A DNA stretch of 64,000 nt from the NCBI RefSeq assembly GCF_003051105.1, contig NZ_QAOO01000004.1:114139-178138 (forward strand), given 5' to 3'. This document shows positions 60,350-64,000 of this stretch, in pieces. Numbering within the stretch: position 1 is the stretch's first letter; every line of letters begins with the position of its first letter. Origin of the DNA: Nitrosomonas nitrosa. GTDB lineage: Bacteria; Pseudomonadota; Gammaproteobacteria; Burkholderiales; Nitrosomonadaceae. Position numbers and translations under genes: made by a program. A model generated the notes under the pieces. That model did no database searches. It was not told the origin of the DNA and worked only from the letters and a program-made list of their open reading frames with translations.

Positions 60350-60682
60350 TTATCTATCACTAACTGTTAACAATATGCGACATGTTGGTTTTACAATACG
60401 ATTTCCGCGACCCTTTGCACGCGCACTCATGCGCTTCAAAGATATACCTTGGTCGACCAATATTTTTGAAATCAATAACTCATCCACATCCGCACCTTCA
60501 TTATGCTCTGCGTTCGCAATAGCAGATTCCAGTAACTTCAGAATGATATTTGCTCCCTTCTTCGGACTAAATCTCAATATCTCGACCGCTCGAGCAACTC
60601 TCAATCCTCGAACTTGGTCAGCCACTAAACGACCTTTCTGTGCAGATAATCTAACACTGGGTAATGTTGCAGTTGCTTGCAT
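60350..60682 (-). CDS. rplV: 50S ribosomal protein L22
   Basis: The 110-residue protein has [20 protein letters not shown] and the C-terminal hairpin [16 protein letters not shown] that reaches into the exit tunnel. Confidence 0.98.
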   Translation of the reverse strand: MQATATLPSVRLSAQKGRLVADQVRGLRVARAVEILRFSPKKGANIILKLLESAIANAEHNEGADVDELLISKILVDQGISLKRMSARAKGRGNRIVKPTCRILLTVSDR

Positions 60683-60692
60683 GTTTTAATTC

Positions 60693-60977
60693 CTATTTTC
60701 TTGAGCCCGCGGTCTTTTTATCGCCTGAATGTCCTTTGAAGGTTCGAGTTAAAGAGAACTCACCTAATTTATGGCCGATCATATTCTCAGTAATAAAAAC
60801 AGGTATATGCTGCTTGCCATTATGTACCGAGATAGTTAGCCCAATAAAATCGGGGACAATTGTTGAACGACGTGACCATGTTTTAATTGGTCTTTTGTCG
60901 TTGTTCGCTTTTGCTGCCAATACCTTGCTGTATAAATGTAAGTCGACGAATGGACCTTTTTTAACGGAACGTCCCAT
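60693..60977 (-). CDS. rpsS: 30S ribosomal protein S19
   Basis: The 94-residue protein starts [19 protein letters not shown] and has [20 protein letters not shown] and [20 protein letters not shown], the S19 core. Confidence 0.98.
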   Translation of the reverse strand: MGRSVKKGPFVDLHLYSKVLAAKANNDKRPIKTWSRRSTIVPDFIGLTISVHNGKQHIPVFITENMIGHKLGEFSLTRTFKGHSGDKKTAGSRK

Positions 60978-60983
60978 AAATTA

Positions 60984-61817
60984 TTAACCTTTCTTAGCAA
61001 ATCTACGACGCACGATCATACTATCCGTTCTTTTATTTCTTCTTGTGCGATATCCTTTGGTTGGTAAACCCCACGGACTAACCGGATGTCTTCCTGCTGC
61101 TGTCTTACCTTCACCACCACCATGTGGATGATCAATCGGGTTCATCGCCACACCTCGAACAGTAGGTCGAATGCCACGCCATCTCATAGCGCCAGCTTTA
61201 CCGATCGATTTTAAATTGTGCTCGTCGTTTCCAACTACCCCAATCGTAGCTCTACAATCTATATGTATTTTTCGGATTTCTCCAGACCTCAGCCTGATCT
61301 GTGAATAACTCCCTTCTCTTGCAAGTAACTGCGCTGAAGCACCGGCTGAACGTGCTAGCTGCGCCCCTTTACCCGGTTGCAACTCAATGCAGTGTATGGT
61401 GCTGCCTATTGGAATATGGCGGATCTGCATCGCATTTCCTGTTTTAATAGGTGCTTTAACACCGCTAATCAATTTAGCACCTACTTCTATTTCCTTTGGG
61501 GCGATAATATAACGCCGCTCTCCATCGGAGTAACATAACAAAGCAATATGCGCACTCCTATTGGGATCGTATTCTATCCTTTCAACGTTAGCCACTATCC
61601 CATCCTTATTTCGCCGAAAGTCAATGAGGCGATAATTTTGTTTATGGCCACCACCCTTGTGACGGGTTGTGATCCGTCCTGTGTTGTTGCGGCCCGCTGT
61701 CTTTTTTTTCTTTTCAATTAACTTATGATAAGGATCGCCCTTGTACAAATCTTTGTTTACTATCTTTATTACCGCACGTCTTCCAGGAGAAGTAGGTTTT
61801 ACATTGACTAAAGTCAT
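60984..61817 (-). CDS. rplB: 50S ribosomal protein L2
   Basis: The 277-residue protein has [20 protein letters not shown], the peptidyl-transferase-region block [16 protein letters not shown], and the end RRRFAKKG. L2 is needed for subunit joining and peptide-bond formation. Its start overlaps the rplW stop by one base. Confidence 0.98.
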   Translation of the reverse strand: MTLVNVKPTSPGRRAVIKIVNKDLYKGDPYHKLIEKKKKTAGRNNTGRITTRHKGGGHKQNYRLIDFRRNKDGIVANVERIEYDPNRSAHIALLCYSDGERRYIIAPKEIEVGAKLISGVKAPIKTGNAMQIRHIPIGSTIHCIELQPGKGAQLARSAGASAQLLAREGSYSQIRLRSGEIRKIHIDCRATIGVVGNDEHNLKSIGKAGAMRWRGIRPTVRGVAMNPIDHPHGGGEGKTAAGRHPVSPWGLPTKGYRTRRNKRTDSMIVRRRFAKKG

Positions 61818-62152
61818 TATTTATCATCTCCCTGCTTTAAATCTGAAAAACTTAACTCTTGCCCTTTTTTAACCCCAACGTAGGCTTTTTTCCAATTCGA
61901 ACGCTTTCCTAGAAATTTGCCAAACCGCTTTTCCTTACCCTTAATATTAGAGATTTGTACTTTCGTGACCTCTATTTTTTGTGATTTCCAAAGATATTCG
62001 ATTGCAGCTTTTATTTCATCTTTAGCCGCGTCTGGCAAAACGCGAAAAATATATTGATTATTTTTCTCAGCAATCAATGTGGCCTTCTCTGAAATTTGCG
62101 GCGCTAAAATGATCTGCATTGCTCTTTCTTGATTTATGCTTCGTGATCTCAT
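61817..62152 (-). CDS. rplW: 50S ribosomal protein L23
   Basis: The 111-residue protein contains [20 protein letters not shown] and ends in an acidic tail. L23 is the docking site for trigger factor and SRP. The ATG at 62152 overlaps the rplD stop (ATGA) and has GAGGAG upstream, so it is chosen over the internal ATG at 62119. Confidence 0.96.
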   Translation of the reverse strand: MRSRSINQERAMQIILAPQISEKATLIAEKNNQYIFRVLPDAAKDEIKAAIEYLWKSQKIEVTKVQISNIKGKEKRFGKFLGKRSNWKKAYVGVKKGQELSFSDLKQGDDK

Positions 62153-62766
62153 TTAAGCATCTCCTCAAGCTTCCCGACAGACTCACGGCTCATTAGAATT
62201 TTATTATATTTCAGTAAGCTTACCGGATTTAAGTGAGCGACATCGATCACACTTACTGTCGGAACGTTTCTTGATGACAAATACAGATTATCATCAATAT
62301 TCTCAGTAATAATTAAGGCGCTAGACACATCAAATACTTTTAGTTTTTCTAAGAATTCTTTAGTTTTAGGTGTCGTTACCATGAATTCATCGACCAACAA
62401 CAGTCTCTCTTCACTTACAAGGCGCGAAAGTATGGCACACATTCCCGATCTATACATCTTTTTATTTACTTTATGAGCAAAATTCTCTTGTGGATTGCTT
62501 GGAAAAATCCTTCCACCTCCTCTCCACAATGGATTTGACGCCGCACCTACTCTCGCTCTCCCTGTTCCTTTTTGCCTCCAAAGCTTGTGTGTAGACTTAG
62601 CAACACTGGAACGATTTTTTTGTGCGCGTGTTCCTGTCCTAGCATTAGCCATGTATGCAACAACGATCTGGTGCACCAATGGTTCATTGTATTCTCTCCC
62701 AAATATTTGATCGGAGACAGTTACTTTACTTGTTTTACCATCAGAATCTATACACTTTGCTTCCAC
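62149..62766 (-). CDS. rplD: 50S ribosomal protein L4
   Basis: The 205-residue protein has KLWRQKGTGRARVGAASNPL, the tunnel-lining loop, and the conserved RGGGRIFPSNPQENF. In E. coli L4 also represses the S10 operon. The start is a GTG at 62766; an ATG nearby is out of frame. Confidence 0.97.
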   Translation of the reverse strand: MEAKCIDSDGKTSKVTVSDQIFGREYNEPLVHQIVVAYMANARTGTRAQKNRSSVAKSTHKLWRQKGTGRARVGAASNPLWRGGGRIFPSNPQENFAHKVNKKMYRSGMCAILSRLVSEERLLLVDEFMVTTPKTKEFLEKLKVFDVSSALIITENIDDNLYLSSRNVPTVSVIDVAHLNPVSLLKYNKILMSRESVGKLEEMLK

Positions 62767-62813
62767 CGCTCATCTCCGCTCTTTGGTAATATCATTAACA
62801 CCTAATGCTTGTC

Positions 62814-63467
62814 TTACGCCTTTTTACCTTTCGTTTTCACCCCTGGTTTGATTACCACAATCGAGGTTTTTGCTCCAGGCACAGTCCCTTTTAAATGTAT
62901 CAAATCACGTTCAGTGTCTATTCGCAGTATCTCAAGATTCTGAACAGTGCATTTTTCTCCACCCAGTCTGCCTGACATTTTCTTACCTGGAAAAACTCGA
63001 CCGGGATCCTGAGCCATGCTTATAGAACCAGGCACATTATGCGATTTGGAGTTACCGTGACTAGCCCTATTCGATGAAAAATTATGCCTCTTGATCGTCC
63101 CAGCAAAACCTTTTCCGATACTGTTGCTTGTAACATCAATTTTCTGCCCAACTTTGAACATATCCAAGCCAATTTTTGTGCCCGGTTGAATATTATTTAG
63201 TTGTTCAGATTCAACACGAAATTCTTTTATGACAGCGCCAGCCTCAACGCCTGCTTTTGCCAGGTGTCCTAAAATAGGTTTATTTAATCGATTGGCTCGA
63301 CGCTCTCCATATGTGACTTGGATTGCTGAATAACCATCTGTTTCTATTTTTTTTATCTGAGAAACGCGGTTATTAGAGACATCTAGAACCGTCACAGGAA
63401 AACTATCACCATTATCAGTAAAAATTCTGGTCATTCCAATTTTTTTACCGATTAACCCTATACTCAT
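62814..63467 (-). CDS. rplC: 50S ribosomal protein L3
   Basis: From the ATG at 63467 (AAAGGATAG upstream) the protein is 217 residues starting [36 protein letters not shown] and [12 protein letters not shown] are diagnostic; the glutamine methylated in other L3 proteins appears as Met-Ala-Gln here. A TTG one codon upstream is less likely. Confidence 0.97.
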   Translation of the reverse strand: MSIGLIGKKIGMTRIFTDNGDSFPVTVLDVSNNRVSQIKKIETDGYSAIQVTYGERRANRLNKPILGHLAKAGVEAGAVIKEFRVESEQLNNIQPGTKIGLDMFKVGQKIDVTSNSIGKGFAGTIKRHNFSSNRASHGNSKSHNVPGSISMAQDPGRVFPGKKMSGRLGGEKCTVQNLEILRIDTERDLIHLKGTVPGAKTSIVVIKPGVKTKGKKA

Positions 63468-63527
63468 CAATCTATCCTTTTACAAGCTTACTTTACTGAA
63501 TAGTCAATCCACTCATATTTCAAGCGA

Positions 63528-63836
63528 TTATAGCTTGATCTCGACATCTACCCCCGCAGGTAGATCTAATTTCATTAAAGCATCAACTGTCTTGTCTGTT
63601 GGATCCAGAATATCCATCAAGCGCAAATGCGTGCGAATCTCAAATTGATCACGGGAAGTTTTATTTACATGCGGTGAACGCAATACGTCAAATCGCTCTA
63701 TTCTAGTTGGTAACGGTACCGGCCCTCTGACAACTGCACCAGTCCATTTTGCTGTTTCTACAATCTCCATCGCGGATTTATCTATCAATCGATAATCGAA
63801 AGCTTTTAGCCGGATGCGTATTTTTTGATTTTGCAT
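63528..63836 (-). CDS. rpsJ: 30S ribosomal protein S10
   Basis: The 102-residue protein has [20 protein letters not shown] and the loop [22 protein letters not shown] (trimmed). S10 (NusE) also joins the antitermination complex. It is the first gene of the S10 operon and follows tuf by 69 nt. Confidence 0.98.
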   Translation of the reverse strand: MQNQKIRIRLKAFDYRLIDKSAMEIVETAKWTGAVVRGPVPLPTRIERFDVLRSPHVNKTSRDQFEIRTHLRLMDILDPTDKTVDALMKLDLPAGVDVEIKL

Positions 63837-63905
63837 ATTAACCCTAAAATTAGTTGATCACTTTTCAAAATCCTGAATTAGATCACTAATCGAATTGCTG
63901 TTTAA

Positions 63906-64000
63906 CTACTCGATAATTTTTGCAACAACACCCGCTCCAACGGTCCGACCGCCTTCACGAATCGCAAAACGCAAACCTTCTTCCATCGCAATCGGTGCAA
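63906..64000 (-). CDS. tuf: Elongation factor Tu (partial, C-terminal 30 codons)
   Basis: The minus-strand frame entering from the window edge reads [20 protein letters not shown] and ends VVAKIIE, the C-terminus of EF-Tu. The TAG stop is at 63908-63906. Its place before rpsJ indicates the end of a str operon. Confidence 0.96.

Noticed and set aside
1..64000. CRISPR arrays, prophage, complete insertion sequences, integrons and rRNA genes
   Set aside because: No regularly spaced repeats, transposase, integrase or rRNA signature was seen; only the small inverted-repeat element at 31124-31304 hints at mobility.

Overview
The window reads as chromosomal core DNA of a betaproteobacterium, most probably a relative of Nitrosomonas (Nitrosomonadaceae). 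I infer this from gene order (rplM-rpsI-argC-erpA-anmK-M23 peptidase-tyrS; alaA-hom-thrC; sdhB-sdhE-gltA-sucA-sucB; dnaE-trhP; S10-spc-alpha ribosomal cluster with infA between secY and rpmJ) and from protein similarity recalled from memory. No database search was run. There is no rRNA operon, prophage, complete insertion sequence or CRISPR array.

Layout. 1-9 kb: the N-terminal part of an ADP-forming acyl-CoA synthetase, an APC amino-acid permease, a class II deacetylase, two tight minus-strand gene pairs (ACR3-like transporter + DUF4231 protein; small membrane protein + DEDDy exonuclease) and a membrane diguanylate cyclase. 9-12 kb: a three-gene minus-strand operon (OlsB-like N-acyltransferase, PlcP-like phospholipase C, GT4 glycosyltransferase) behind three heptamers that fit a Pho box. 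This looks like a phosphate-starvation membrane-lipid remodelling cassette and is the most interesting locus. 12-20 kb: housekeeping genes rplM, rpsI, argC, erpA, anmK, an M23 peptidase, tyrS and an RhlE-type RNA helicase. 20-24 kb: a minus-strand string ceramidase-like / radA / rfbC / rfbA. 24-26 kb: an ABC exporter whose ATPase motifs are all degenerate, then a Mth938-domain protein.

26-38 kb: alaA, hom and thrC (alanine and threonine synthesis), a possible MITE-like element, then TCA-cycle genes sdhB, sdhE, gltA, sucA and sucB, with sdhCDA and lpdA missing from their usual places. 38-46 kb: an MFS transporter with a long acidic tail, dnaE, trhP and a YheT-type hydrolase. 46-50 kb: tRNA-Val(GAC), tRNA-Leu(CAG), rnr and rlmB. 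50-64 kb: the minus-strand S10-spc-alpha cluster, running from the end of tuf (64 kb) through rpsJ to rplQ, closed by a good intrinsic terminator. From about 45.8 kb the DNA is visibly more A+T-rich.

Several starts were moved from the longest reading frame to an internal ATG or GTG with a better Shine-Dalgarno sequence or family N-terminus. rpmJ (37 codons) was found by reading the strand directly.
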